NCBI GenBank assembly: GCA_019635735.1
Contig: JAHBYX010000009.1
Location: 154,501 to 218,500, forward strand
Source: Mesorhizobium sp.
GTDB lineage: Bacteria > Pseudomonadota > Alphaproteobacteria > Rhizobiales > Rhizobiaceae
DNA length: 64,000 bases
Reading direction: 5' to 3'
The position numbers and the translations under genes were made by a program. Of the stretch, positions 16,011 to 23,617 are shown piece by piece (positions within the stretch are counted from its first letter, which is position 1; every line of letters starts with the position of its first letter). The notes below the pieces were generated by a model that saw only the letters and a list, made by a program, of their open reading frames with translations, did no database searches and was not told where the DNA came from.

Positions 16011-16985
16011 TCAGGCGCTGATGTCCACCACGCCGCAGTCGCCTTCCTCCGAACCGAAGGCGAGACGGATGCCGGCGGCGTCCCACGCCATCGACGTGAT
16101 GGCGCTCTTGCCGCCCCGCCGGAGCACGACTTCCTTCAGGTCGGCGATGCGGCCGGCGAGGATCATGCCGTCGGCATAGCCGATGGCGACGATCTCGTCG
16201 CGCGGGTGGCAGGCGACCGCCGTCACCATCGTGTTGCCGCGCGTGCCGAGTTCCACCGGCGCCTTGCCCATCGGGCCGTCCTTGGCGGAGAACGGCCAGA
16301 CGATCGCGGCAGGCGCCCCGGACGTGGCAAGCCACTTGCCCTTCGGGCTCCACGACCAGCTCTTCACCTTAGCCGGATAGCCGGTCATGCGCATGTGCTT
16401 GCCGTCGGCAAGCTTCCAGCCGTGCAGCGCGTTCTCCTGCATCGTGGTGACGAGGAAATTGCCGTCGGGCGAGAAGGTGATGCCGTTGTGTGCGCCCGCC
16501 CATTCCAGGTCCGCGGGCTTGCCCTCGGCTGCCGGGAAATGCAGCGTCGCCCCATTGTAGCGCGCGACCGCGATGCGCATCCCCTTCGGCGCGAAGGCGA
16601 GACCTTCCACCGAGCGCGGATGATCGTACGACTTCACCTTGCCGTCGGCGAAGCGGACATAGGCCGTGCGGCCGCTGGCATAGGCGACGGCGCCCTGCGG
16701 CCCGGTGGCGACGGAGGTCACCCATTTGCGCGGCACCTCGGCCAGCGTCTGTGTCGAACCGTCCGGGCGGGTGAGCGCGACCTTGCCGTCCTCGCCGCCG
16801 GTGACGAGCGCCATACCGTCCCAGGTCGGCGCCGCGCAGAGCAATCCGTCATGCACGGTCACGGATTTCGCGCCGTGGTCGAGTCGGTGGACCGCGCCGT
16901 CGGCCAGCGCGAAATGCGGGACACCGTCGAGGAAAGCGGCGGCGACGCAGTGGCCGGCAAGATCGAAGGGGGCAACTGTGGGCAT
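16011..16985 (-). CDS. WD40-repeat protein
   Basis: The 324-residue protein consists of repeated beta-propeller blades. Typical blade segments are APTWDGMALVTGGEDGKVAL, GLAFAPKGMRIAVARYNG, GITFSPDGNFLVTTMQEN, SWSWSPKGKWLATSGAP and MAWDAAGIRLAFGSEEG. It probably forms one seven-bladed propeller without other domains. It lies just downstream of the CobW GTPase gene in the same direction, an arrangement I know from other rhizobial genomes. This suggests a scaffold or metal-delivery partner, not proven. No signal peptide, so cytosolic. Confidence 0.85.
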   Translation of the reverse strand: MPTVAPFDLAGHCVAAAFLDGVPHFALADGAVHRLDHGAKSVTVHDGLLCAAPTWDGMALVTGGEDGKVALTRPDGSTQTLAEVPRKWVTSVATGPQGAVAYASGRTAYVRFADGKVKSYDHPRSVEGLAFAPKGMRIAVARYNGATLHFPAAEGKPADLEWAGAHNGITFSPDGNFLVTTMQENALHGWKLADGKHMRMTGYPAKVKSWSWSPKGKWLATSGAPAAIVWPFSAKDGPMGKAPVELGTRGNTMVTAVACHPRDEIVAIGYADGMILAGRIADLKEVVLRRGGKSAITSMAWDAAGIRLAFGSEEGDCGVVDISA

Positions 16986-17070
16986 GTGTTCGGAGTGCTC
17001 GATGAAACGTTCGACCGCTCATAACGGAGACTGCCGCCCGATGCGATAGGCAGGACGGCAGGATCGCGTT

Positions 17071-17097
17071 CTTCTCCCGTGAACGGGGGGAAGGGGA
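17071..17097. repeat. Degenerate half copy of the palindromic repeat
   Basis: The stretch TTCTCCCG-TGAA-CGGGGGGAA followed by GGGGAC resembles one arm of the elements at 3285 and 13932. It lies between the CobW and WD40 genes. Confidence 0.5.
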
Positions 17098-18129
17098 CTA
17101 CGCCTGACAGGCCTCGAACGTCCGCTTCAGGCGTTCGGCATCGAGGTTGCGGCCGATGAAGACCAGCCGGCTCTCGCGCTTCTCGCCGTCCTTCCAGGGA
17201 CGCTGGTGGTCGCCCTCGATGATCATGTGGACGCCCTGCACGACGTAGCGCTCGTCGTCGCCCTTGAGCGCGATGATGCCCTTCAACCGCAGGATGTTCG
17301 GCCCTTCGGCCTGGGTGATCTTCTCGATCCAGGGGAAGAACTTCTTCGGGTCCATCTCGCCGGCGCGCAGCGAGATCGAATTGACGGTCACGTCATGGAT
17401 GTCGGAAGCGTGGTGATGATGGTGGTCGTGGCCATGATCGTGATCATGATCGTCGTCGGCGTCGAGGAAATGCGGGTCGGTCTCCAGCGCCCGCTTGAGA
17501 TCGAAGGCGCCGCGGTCGAGCACGGCCGACAGGTCGACGGCGGAACGGCTGGTCTTGTGGATGCGCGCGGTCGGATTGATGGCACGGATCAGGCCCTCGA
17601 CCTTGGAAAGCTCCTCCGGCGTGACGAGGTCGGTCTTGTTCAGCACGATCACGTCGGCGAAGGCGATCTGGTCCTCGGCTTCGCGCGAATCCTTGAGCCT
17701 GAGCGGCAGGTGCTTGGCGTCGACGAGCGCGACCACCGCGTCGAGCCGGGTCTTGGCGCGCACGTCGTCATCCATGAAGAAGGTTTGCGCCACCGGCACG
17801 GGGTCGGCGAGCCCCGTCGTCTCGACCAGGATCGCGTCGAATCGGCCCGGACGGCGCATCAGGCCCTCGACGGTGCGGATCAGGTCGCCGCGCACCGTGC
17901 AGCAGATGCAGCCATTGTTCATCTCGTAGATCTCCTCGTCGGACTCGACGATGAGGTCGTTGTCGATGCCGATCTCGCCGAACTCGTTGACGATCACAGC
18001 GTAGCGCTTGCCGTGGTTCTCGGAGAGGATACGGTTCAGGAGCGTCGTCTTGCCCGCGCCGAGGTATCCGGTCAGGACGGTGACGGGAATCTGGGTGCCG
18101 TTGCCGGCATTGGTCTGGGTATCTGCCAT
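17098..18129 (-). CDS. CobW/COG0523-family GTP-dependent metallochaperone
   Basis: The 343-residue GTPase has a Walker A loop GYLGAGKT at residues 21-28, the metal-binding CxCC motif at C74/C76/C77, and NKTD for guanine recognition. A His/Asp-rich stretch (DHDHDHGHDHHHHH) at about residues 225-238 and a C-terminal CobW domain follow. Such proteins insert zinc or another metal into target enzymes; the His-rich run suits a zinc chaperone of the YciC/ZigA group, though cobalt (cobalamin) use is an alternative. The WD40 gene follows downstream. I could not identify a convincing Zur site upstream. Confidence 0.9.
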   Translation of the reverse strand: MADTQTNAGNGTQIPVTVLTGYLGAGKTTLLNRILSENHGKRYAVIVNEFGEIGIDNDLIVESDEEIYEMNNGCICCTVRGDLIRTVEGLMRRPGRFDAILVETTGLADPVPVAQTFFMDDDVRAKTRLDAVVALVDAKHLPLRLKDSREAEDQIAFADVIVLNKTDLVTPEELSKVEGLIRAINPTARIHKTSRSAVDLSAVLDRGAFDLKRALETDPHFLDADDDHDHDHGHDHHHHHASDIHDVTVNSISLRAGEMDPKKFFPWIEKITQAEGPNILRLKGIIALKGDDERYVVQGVHMIIEGDHQRPWKDGEKRESRLVFIGRNLDAERLKRTFEACQA

Positions 18130-18366
18130 TGTCTGCTCGCGGGAAGGTGACGGTTGTCGCCCATATAGGATGGGGCAACGCCGATTGCACCTCCCCGCCG
18201 ACCGCCGACACCCCGTCCGACCATCAGCCGGCTGTCATCCCGCTGCAACATTGCTCTGGCAGATGTTCGCGCGCCGGCCGCGTTGCCGGCAAATAAACGA
18301 CTTGCGCAACCGCGGCGCCTCGCGACAATCCGCGATCGTGACGCAAGCCGGACAGCGGGGGACGTG

Positions 18367-18840
18367 ATGGCGAAAGCTGCAAAGGGCGCGACCATGGCCA
18401 GGCTCCAGTCCACCGCGCGGCTGGCCCGCACGGTTCTTGCCTCCCGGTTGCTGGCGCATGGTTTCTATGCCGGCCAGGACCAGATCATGATGGCGCTCCA
18501 CGCCGAGGGGGGCCAGACGCCGGGGCAACTCGCCGCCCGGCTCGGTGTGCGGCCGCCGACCATCACCAAGACCATCAACCGGTTGCAGACGCAGGGCTTT
18601 CTCGAAAAGCGGGCCTCAGATTCCGATGCGCGGCAGGCGCATATCTTCCTGACCGAGCGCGGCGCCGACGCCATCAAGGCGATCGAGAAATCCGTCCGCA
18701 AGACCGAGAAGCAGGCGATGCGCGGCCTCGACAAGAAGGAGATCAAGGCTTTCGCCAAGGTGCTCGGCCGGATCGAAGCGAACCTCTCTCAGGAGCTGGA
18801 CGTCGTGGCGGACGAGGTCGAGCCCGACGAGGACGAATAG
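18367..18840 (+). CDS. MarR-family transcriptional regulator
   Basis: The 157-residue protein has the MarR winged helix: GQTPGQLAARLGVRPPTITKTINRLQTQGFLEKRASDSDARQ, with the wing arginine/aspartate pair, spans about residues 50-95. The tail is acidic (EVEPDEDE). The start at 18367 follows a GCGGGGGA ribosome site; the frame is open upstream but without a better signal. It precedes a DMT-family exporter in the same direction, with a weak hairpin between. Regulation of that exporter is possible. Confidence 0.88.
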   Translation: MAKAAKGATMARLQSTARLARTVLASRLLAHGFYAGQDQIMMALHAEGGQTPGQLAARLGVRPPTITKTINRLQTQGFLEKRASDSDARQAHIFLTERGADAIKAIEKSVRKTEKQAMRGLDKKEIKAFAKVLGRIEANLSQELDVVADEVEPDEDE

Positions 18841-18856
18841 CAGCCACGGCTATTTT
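18836..18856 (+). terminator. Possible weak terminator after the MarR gene
   Basis: AATAGC-N7-GCTATT followed by TT, starting within the stop codon region of the MarR gene. The stem is short and AT-containing, so strength is doubtful. Confidence 0.4.
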
Positions 18857-18925
18857 GCACTTGCGATATGCCGGCACTTCACGGATGAAGGGCGCTTCCC
18901 GCTAACATTTTACCCTGCAGCGCCC

Positions 18926-19867
18926 TTGTCCAACGCTTCCCCACGAACCGAACAGGCGACGCCCGTCGCGGCGATCCTGCTCCTCCTCGGGTCGGGACTG
19001 CTGTTCTCCTTCCTCGATGCGAGCGCAAAGTGGCTGGTGCTGTCCGGCATGTCCGCGCCCTTCGTCGTCTGGGTGCGGTTTGCGGTGCACGTCGTTCTCG
19101 TGCTCATCCTGTTCCAGGGTTGGCGAAACCGCGAGATGTACCGGGTCCGGAACCTGCCCCTGCAGCTGCTGCGCGGCATTTTCCTCTTCGGCTCCACCAT
19201 CTTCAACTTCCTGGCGCTGCTGACCCTGCCTCTGGCCGACGCCATGGCGATCTATTTCCTGGCGCCGATGGTCATCACGGCGATCGCCGGGCCGCTGCTC
19301 GGCGAGTGGGCGGGATGGCGGCGCTGGGCGGCGATCGGCGTCGGCTTCGTCGGCATGCTCGTCGTGATCCGACCCGGCTACGGCGCGTTCGGGATCGGCC
19401 ACGTCTACGCCCTCGCGTCGATGGTCTCCTACTGCCTGTACGTGCTCATGACGCGACGGATGGCGGCGACCGAGACCTCCGCCAGCCTGATCTTCTATTC
19501 GGCGCTGGCGCCGGTCCTGTTCATGTCGCCCGCCCTTCCGCTCGCCGGCTCCGTGCCGCCGGACCTGCTGCACTGGATCGTCCTCATCTCGCTCGGCTTT
19601 TATGGCGGGCTCGGTCACTGGCTGATCATCCATGCCTACAAGCGGGCTCAGGTCGCGGGACTCGCGCCCTATCCCTACATCCAGATCATCTGGGCAACCC
19701 TTCTGGGCTACCTCGTCTTCGGCGACGTTCCCGATCTCTACACGGTGATCGGAGCGGGCATCATCGTGGCGAGTGGTCTCTACATCGTGCACCGCGAGCG
19801 CGAACTCCGGCTCGCCAACGTCACCGAGCCGAACTCCGAATCGAGCAGCCTGGCAAAAAAGCTTTGA
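18926..19867 (+). CDS. DMT-superfamily (EamA) transporter
   Basis: The 313-residue protein has about ten hydrophobic helices in two EamA halves (about residues 12-145 and 155-290). The second half holds a GHWLIIHAYKRA segment common in the RhaT/YdcZ-type exporters. The likely start is a TTG at 18926, since the next ATG would cut away helix 1; no strong ribosome site is visible. Substrate unknown; amino acids or other metabolites are typical for this family. It lies after a MarR regulator and before a LacI-family gene. Confidence 0.85.
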   Translation: MSNASPRTEQATPVAAILLLLGSGLLFSFLDASAKWLVLSGMSAPFVVWVRFAVHVVLVLILFQGWRNREMYRVRNLPLQLLRGIFLFGSTIFNFLALLTLPLADAMAIYFLAPMVITAIAGPLLGEWAGWRRWAAIGVGFVGMLVVIRPGYGAFGIGHVYALASMVSYCLYVLMTRRMAATETSASLIFYSALAPVLFMSPALPLAGSVPPDLLHWIVLISLGFYGGLGHWLIIHAYKRAQVAGLAPYPYIQIIWATLLGYLVFGDVPDLYTVIGAGIIVASGLYIVHRERELRLANVTEPNSESSSLAKKL

Positions 19868-19894
19868 TCGCCGCGCCCCGCTGACATAGTTTCT

Positions 19895-19907
19895 TTAAAC
19901 TGTTTAA
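19895..19907. promoter_or_regulatory. AT-rich palindrome upstream of the LacI-family gene
   Basis: TTAAAC-T-GTTTAA is a perfect 13-bp palindrome in an otherwise GC-rich region, with an overlapping AGTTT-N4-AAACT just to its left. It lies 24 bp before the probable start codon of the LacI-family regulator and may be its autoregulatory operator. Confidence 0.5.
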
Positions 19908-19930
19908 CTCAGCGGCGGTGGAGGGGACGG

Positions 19931-20953
19931 CTGGCGCAGAAAATCAAGCTTTCCACGATCGCGGATGCGCTGGGGGTGTCGATCGCCACTGTCTCGCTGG
20001 CGTTGCGCGACAGCCCGCTCGTCGCCGATACGACCCGGGACCGGATCAAGGACTACGCGCGCACGATCGGCTACATCTACAATCGGCGCGCCGCGAGCCT
20101 GCGGACGTCGCGGTCGGGCATCGTCGGCGTGGTCGTCCACGACATCATGAACCCGTTCTTCGCCGAGATCCTGCGTTCGATCGAATCTGAACTCGACCGC
20201 AGCGGCCAGACTTTCATCCTTTCCAATCATTACGACCAGCTCGAGAAGCAGCGCCGGTTCATCGACACGCTGCTGCAGCTCGGCGCCGACGGGGTCATCA
20301 TGTCGCCGGCGATCGGCACGCCGCGCGAAGACATCGAGATGATCGAGGAGAACGGTCTGCCGGTCGTGCTGATCGCCCGCCACGTCGAGGGGGCGACCGT
20401 GCCGGTCTTTCGCGGCGACGACGCCTACGGGATCGGCCTGGCCACCAATCATCTCATCTCGCTCGGCCATCGCAGGATCGCCATGATCGGCGGCACCGAC
20501 CAGACGTCGACCGGACGCGACCGATACCGCGGCTACGTGCTGGCGATGGAGAAGGCGGGTCTGGAGGTCAAGCCCGACTGGCGTATCCCCGGCCCTCGCA
20601 CCAAGCAGGGCGGGTTCGAGGCGACCGGGCAGTTCCTGGCGCTGAAGGACAAGCCGACGGCCGCGGTGTGCTGGAACGACCTCGTCGCCATCGGCCTGAT
20701 GAACGGCATTTCGCGGGCGGGTCTGGTCCCGGGCATCGACATCTCGGTCACCGGCTACGACGACCTGGAGGAGGCTGCGATCGCCACCCCGGCGCTCACC
20801 ACCGTCTGGAACGGCCAGCGCGAGGTCGGCCGGCGCGCGGCGCGGGCACTGCTCGACCGGCTCGGCGGCGATCATTCGCCGGCTACCCCGGACCTGATCC
20901 GGCCGGAACTGCACGTGCGGCAATCGACGGGCAAGCCTAGTTCGCGGGGGTAG
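19931..20953 (+). CDS. LacI-family transcriptional regulator with probable CTG start
   Basis: The 340-residue protein has the LacI helix-turn-helix (KLSTIADALGVSIATVSLALRD) at about residues 5-26 and a periplasmic-binding-protein-like sensor domain. A start at the GTG codon at 19976 would delete half of the DNA-binding domain. The upstream frame contains no ATG, GTG or TTG, only CTG at 19931, preceded at good distance by GGAGGGG. A CTG start is therefore the best reading. The sensor domain ends with GYDDLEEAAIATPALTTV, typical of the family. Target genes are unknown; the neighbours are a DMT exporter and a hydroxyacid dehydrogenase. Confidence 0.8.
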   Translation: MAQKIKLSTIADALGVSIATVSLALRDSPLVADTTRDRIKDYARTIGYIYNRRAASLRTSRSGIVGVVVHDIMNPFFAEILRSIESELDRSGQTFILSNHYDQLEKQRRFIDTLLQLGADGVIMSPAIGTPREDIEMIEENGLPVVLIARHVEGATVPVFRGDDAYGIGLATNHLISLGHRRIAMIGGTDQTSTGRDRYRGYVLAMEKAGLEVKPDWRIPGPRTKQGGFEATGQFLALKDKPTAAVCWNDLVAIGLMNGISRAGLVPGIDISVTGYDDLEEAAIATPALTTVWNGQREVGRRAARALLDRLGGDHSPATPDLIRPELHVRQSTGKPSSRG

Positions 20954-20975
20954 GGCGGGCAATTCGGCCCGCCCT
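20952..20975. terminator. Hairpin after the LacI-family gene
   Basis: A perfect 9-bp stem (AGGGCGGGC / GCCCGCCCT) with loop AATTCG begins within the stop codon. No T-run follows. It lies between convergent genes and may act in both directions. Confidence 0.5.
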
Positions 20976-20992
20976 GATTCCGCCAGATCGCA

Positions 20993-21349
20993 TTAGCGGC
21001 CCATCACGTTCGTGCAGATCGCATTCGTCGACTTGCCGTAGGAGTCGGCATCATCCATCGCCTGCTGGCAGGCGGCGCGCAGGCCGGCCTGCTGGCCCTG
21101 ATCCATGGACGCCCAGCTCTGCTTCATCTCGTCGTCCGAGCGTAGTGTCGTCATCGTGTCGTCGGTGAAGAACGCAGCGAGCGCGTCCTTGTTCTTTTCG
21201 TACATCATCTGCTCGTTCTCCGACGCGAAAGGCGGCAGATTGTTGCCCGAGCCGTTCTTGCTGCTGTTGGCTGTCCCCGTCTGAGCCAGCGCGGCGCCAG
21301 TCACGAACAGCAGTGCCGCCGAAGCGGTCGCGAGTTTCTTGAAGGTCAT
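20993..21349 (-). CDS. Small secreted protein of unknown function
   Basis: The 118-residue product has a Sec signal peptide (about residues 1-22, ending ALA-Q) and a Ser/Gly/Asn-rich linker (NSSKNGSGNN). A mature domain with two cysteines (RAACQQAMDDADS and NAICTNVMGR) could form a disulfide. The mature domain looks helical (MDQGQQAGLRAACQQAMDDA). No family recognised. The ATG has an AGAGGAG ribosome site. A 12-bp palindrome lies about 30 bp upstream. Confidence 0.78.
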   Translation of the reverse strand: MTFKKLATASAALLFVTGAALAQTGTANSSKNGSGNNLPPFASENEQMMYEKNKDALAAFFTDDTMTTLRSDDEMKQSWASMDQGQQAGLRAACQQAMDDADSYGKSTNAICTNVMGR

Positions 21350-21379
21350 GTTTTGCTCCTCTCGTTCAGTTGTGAAGGC

Positions 21380-21391
21380 GATTGCGCAATC
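21380..21391. promoter_or_regulatory. Perfect 12-bp palindrome GATTGC-GCAATC
   Basis: A perfect palindrome in the 173-bp region between the divergent secreted-protein gene and the hydroxyacid dehydrogenase gene. Possibly an operator for either gene; the binding factor is unknown. Confidence 0.35.
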
Positions 21392-21522
21392 AGACTGCTA
21401 ATGCGTTGGAGGTGCATACGTTCCCCCCGTAAGCCTTTGAAAAACCGAATCGCCTCTGGCAGGGCTGGCGGGTTGTCGATCGCCGACCTTTCATTCTATT
21501 GATGTCTCATGGAGGGACGGTC

Positions 21523-22506
21523 ATGACCGACGAAGAGATAGCGGTTCTCGTTCCGGGCGCGCTTCACCCGCATGCGGTGGCGCGGATCGGCCGGGAATTC
21601 AGAATGATCGCGCTTCCTTCGGCGGATGCCGCGCTGGTGACGCCCGAGCTTGCCGGCCGCGTGAGGGGCATGGCGGTGGGAACCACGATAGACGCGTCAT
21701 TCATCGACGCCTTTCCCAGGCTCGAGATCATTGCCAATTTCGGCGTCGGTTACGACGCGGTCGACGCGAAACATGCCGGGTCGGTCGGCGTGATGGTGAC
21801 CAACACGCCCGACGTGCTCACCGAGGAGGTGGCGGACACTGCCATCGGCCTGCTGCTGAACACCGTGCGCGAACTGCCCAAGGCGGAAGCCTGGCTACGC
21901 GCCGGCAAGTGGGTTTCGCAGGGGAACTATCCGCTGACCCGCGCCACGCTGCGCGGCCGCCGCGTCGGCATTTTCGGAATGGGGCGCATCGGACTGGCGA
22001 TCGCCCGGCGCATCGAAGCGTTCGGACTGCCGGTCAGCTATTACAATCGCCGCACGGTCGAGGGCGTCGGATACACCTGGTATCCGAGCCTGCTCGGACT
22101 TGCCGGCGCGGTGGACACCCTCATTTCGGTGGCGCCGGGCGGAGCATCGACCGAAAAGGCGGTGAACCGTCAGGTGCTGGAAGCCCTCGGCCCCAACGGG
22201 GTGTTCGTCAACATCGGTCGCGGTTCGACGGTGGACGAGGAGGCGTTGGCGCAGGCGCTCGCCGACGGGACGATCCTCGCCGCGGGGCTCGACGTATTCC
22301 GCAACGAGCCCCATGTTCCCGAAAGCCTGCTCAGTCTGGAGAATGCCAGCCTGTTGCCGCATGTCGGCTCGGCTTCGGTGCAGACGCGCACGGCAATGGC
22401 CGACCTCGTCGTGGACAATCTCGCGGCCTGGTTCGCCTCCGGCAAGCCGCTCACGGCGGTTGCCGAGACGGCGCATGTCGTCGTGGGCGCAAGGAGCGCC
22501 CGATAG
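21523..22506 (+). CDS. D-2-hydroxyacid dehydrogenase (glyoxylate/hydroxypyruvate reductase-like)
   Basis: The 327-residue NAD(P)-dependent dehydrogenase has the cofactor loop GIFGMGRIGLAIARR (about residues 154-168), the catalytic arginine region FVNIGRGSTVDEE, the DVFRNEPHVP glutamate, and the catalytic histidine in LLPHVGSAS. The pattern fits GhrB-like reductases of glyoxylate and hydroxypyruvate. The start at 21523 follows GGAGGGACGG; an upstream in-frame ATG is less well placed. Such an activity would complement the hydroxypyruvate isomerase and glycerate kinase at 6-8 kb, though they are not in one operon. Confidence 0.88.
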   Translation: MTDEEIAVLVPGALHPHAVARIGREFRMIALPSADAALVTPELAGRVRGMAVGTTIDASFIDAFPRLEIIANFGVGYDAVDAKHAGSVGVMVTNTPDVLTEEVADTAIGLLLNTVRELPKAEAWLRAGKWVSQGNYPLTRATLRGRRVGIFGMGRIGLAIARRIEAFGLPVSYYNRRTVEGVGYTWYPSLLGLAGAVDTLISVAPGGASTEKAVNRQVLEALGPNGVFVNIGRGSTVDEEALAQALADGTILAAGLDVFRNEPHVPESLLSLENASLLPHVGSASVQTRTAMADLVVDNLAAWFASGKPLTAVAETAHVVVGARSAR

Positions 22507-22545
22507 GGACAGCCTGCCTGAAACGTTTGCCGCCGCGTACGGTGC

Positions 22546-23319
22546 CTATTCGGCAGCCACACGCATTCCGCTGCGCGCGGCGCGATGGGCGCGGGCAGCC
22601 TCGCCGAAGGCCCTGAAGATCCTTGCCGACGCGTCGTCGGACTTGACCCAGTATTCAGGATGCCACTGCACGCCGACGGCAAACGACCGGGCGCCGGCGA
22701 CCGAGACCGCTTCGACCGTGCCGTCGTCGGCCACGGCCTCGACCTGGAGGTTCTTGCCCAGCCGGTCGACCGCCTGGCGGTGGACGGAGTTCACCGGAAT
22801 CTCGCCCGCGCCGAAGATGCCGGCAAGGCAGGTTCCCGGCTTGATCGCGATGCGCTGGCGGATGGCGAAGCGCTCGTCCTGATCGTCGCTCACCGGCGCG
22901 CGGTGATCCATCCGGCCCTCGATCTCCTGCACTTCCGTGTGGAGGGTGCCGCCGAGCGCGACGTTCATCTCCTGGATGCCGCGGCAGATGGCGAGCAGCG
23001 GCACTTCGCGCTCGATCGCCTTGCGAATCAGGGGAAGCGTGGTGGCGTCGCGGTCGTGATCGTAGGGACCGTTGGCTTCGCTCGGGTCGCCGCCGTAGAG
23101 GCCGGGAAAGACGTTCGACTTGGAACCTGTGATCATCACGCCGTCGACGCGGTCGAGCAGTTCGTCGAGGTCGAGCCTCGGACCGAAGGACGGGACGAGC
23201 AGCGGAAAGACACCGGCGCCGGCAATCGCCGCCTCTAGATACTGCCGCGGCGCGGCGTGCCAGGTGTAGTTCTCGAACTGGCGCACGTCTGTCGATACGG
23301 CGACGAGGGGCTGCGTCAT
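22546..23319 (-). CDS. Gamma-glutamyl-gamma-aminobutyrate hydrolase family protein
   Basis: The 257-residue class I glutamine-amidotransferase-like hydrolase has the nucleophile Cys in PLLAICRGIQEMN and the His/Glu pair in VGVQWHPEYW, so the triad is intact. This family includes the polyamine-pathway enzyme that releases GABA from gamma-glutamyl-GABA (also called PuuD in E. coli, not to be confused with urate hydroxylase). It stands alone here, but a gamma-glutamyl-ligase-like gene at 12.5 kb could supply its substrate. The substrate could also be another gamma-glutamyl amide. Confidence 0.87.
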   Translation of the reverse strand: MTQPLVAVSTDVRQFENYTWHAAPRQYLEAAIAGAGVFPLLVPSFGPRLDLDELLDRVDGVMITGSKSNVFPGLYGGDPSEANGPYDHDRDATTLPLIRKAIEREVPLLAICRGIQEMNVALGGTLHTEVQEIEGRMDHRAPVSDDQDERFAIRQRIAIKPGTCLAGIFGAGEIPVNSVHRQAVDRLGKNLQVEAVADDGTVEAVSVAGARSFAVGVQWHPEYWVKSDDASARIFRAFGEAARAHRAARSGMRVAAE

Positions 23320-23617
23320 GAATGCTGAATCCGCTTTGTTCAGGTCACGATGTGGAGTTGCTTCCTACACCCGATCGCGGCGGAAATCCAATGCGGCTCT
23401 GGCCCGCCGCCGGTCTGAGCCACCGGAAAGACGAAGGGGACCGACCAGGTACTTAGACCACTGTCTAACGTAGAAATACGCCAAGCGCTGCGTAAGGTCC
23501 TGAAATCCTAGACACAAGCGATCGAGCGTGTATGTAACGCCAGCCTTGAACGGAGGTCGCGTACGCGCGTGCGTGCGCAGTGCGAATATCCGACTGCAAG
23601 TTTCGAGAGGAGACATC
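23320..23617. promoter_or_regulatory. 298-bp intergenic region with a TTAGAC-N4-GTCTAA palindrome
   Basis: This gap separates the divergent hydrolase gene and the first TRAP binding-protein gene. At 23453-23468 it holds a perfect 6-bp inverted repeat, TTAGAC-CACT-GTCTAA, a plausible operator for the TRAP gene about 150 bp upstream of its start. An alternating purine-pyrimidine stretch (CGCGTACGCGCGTGCGTGCGC, about 23560-23580) lies nearer the gene. No open reading frame in the gap looks real. Confidence 0.45.

Noticed and set aside
17395..17460. CAT/GAT repeats as a microsatellite
   Set aside because: They encode the His/Asp-rich metal-binding stretch of the CobW protein in the correct frame.
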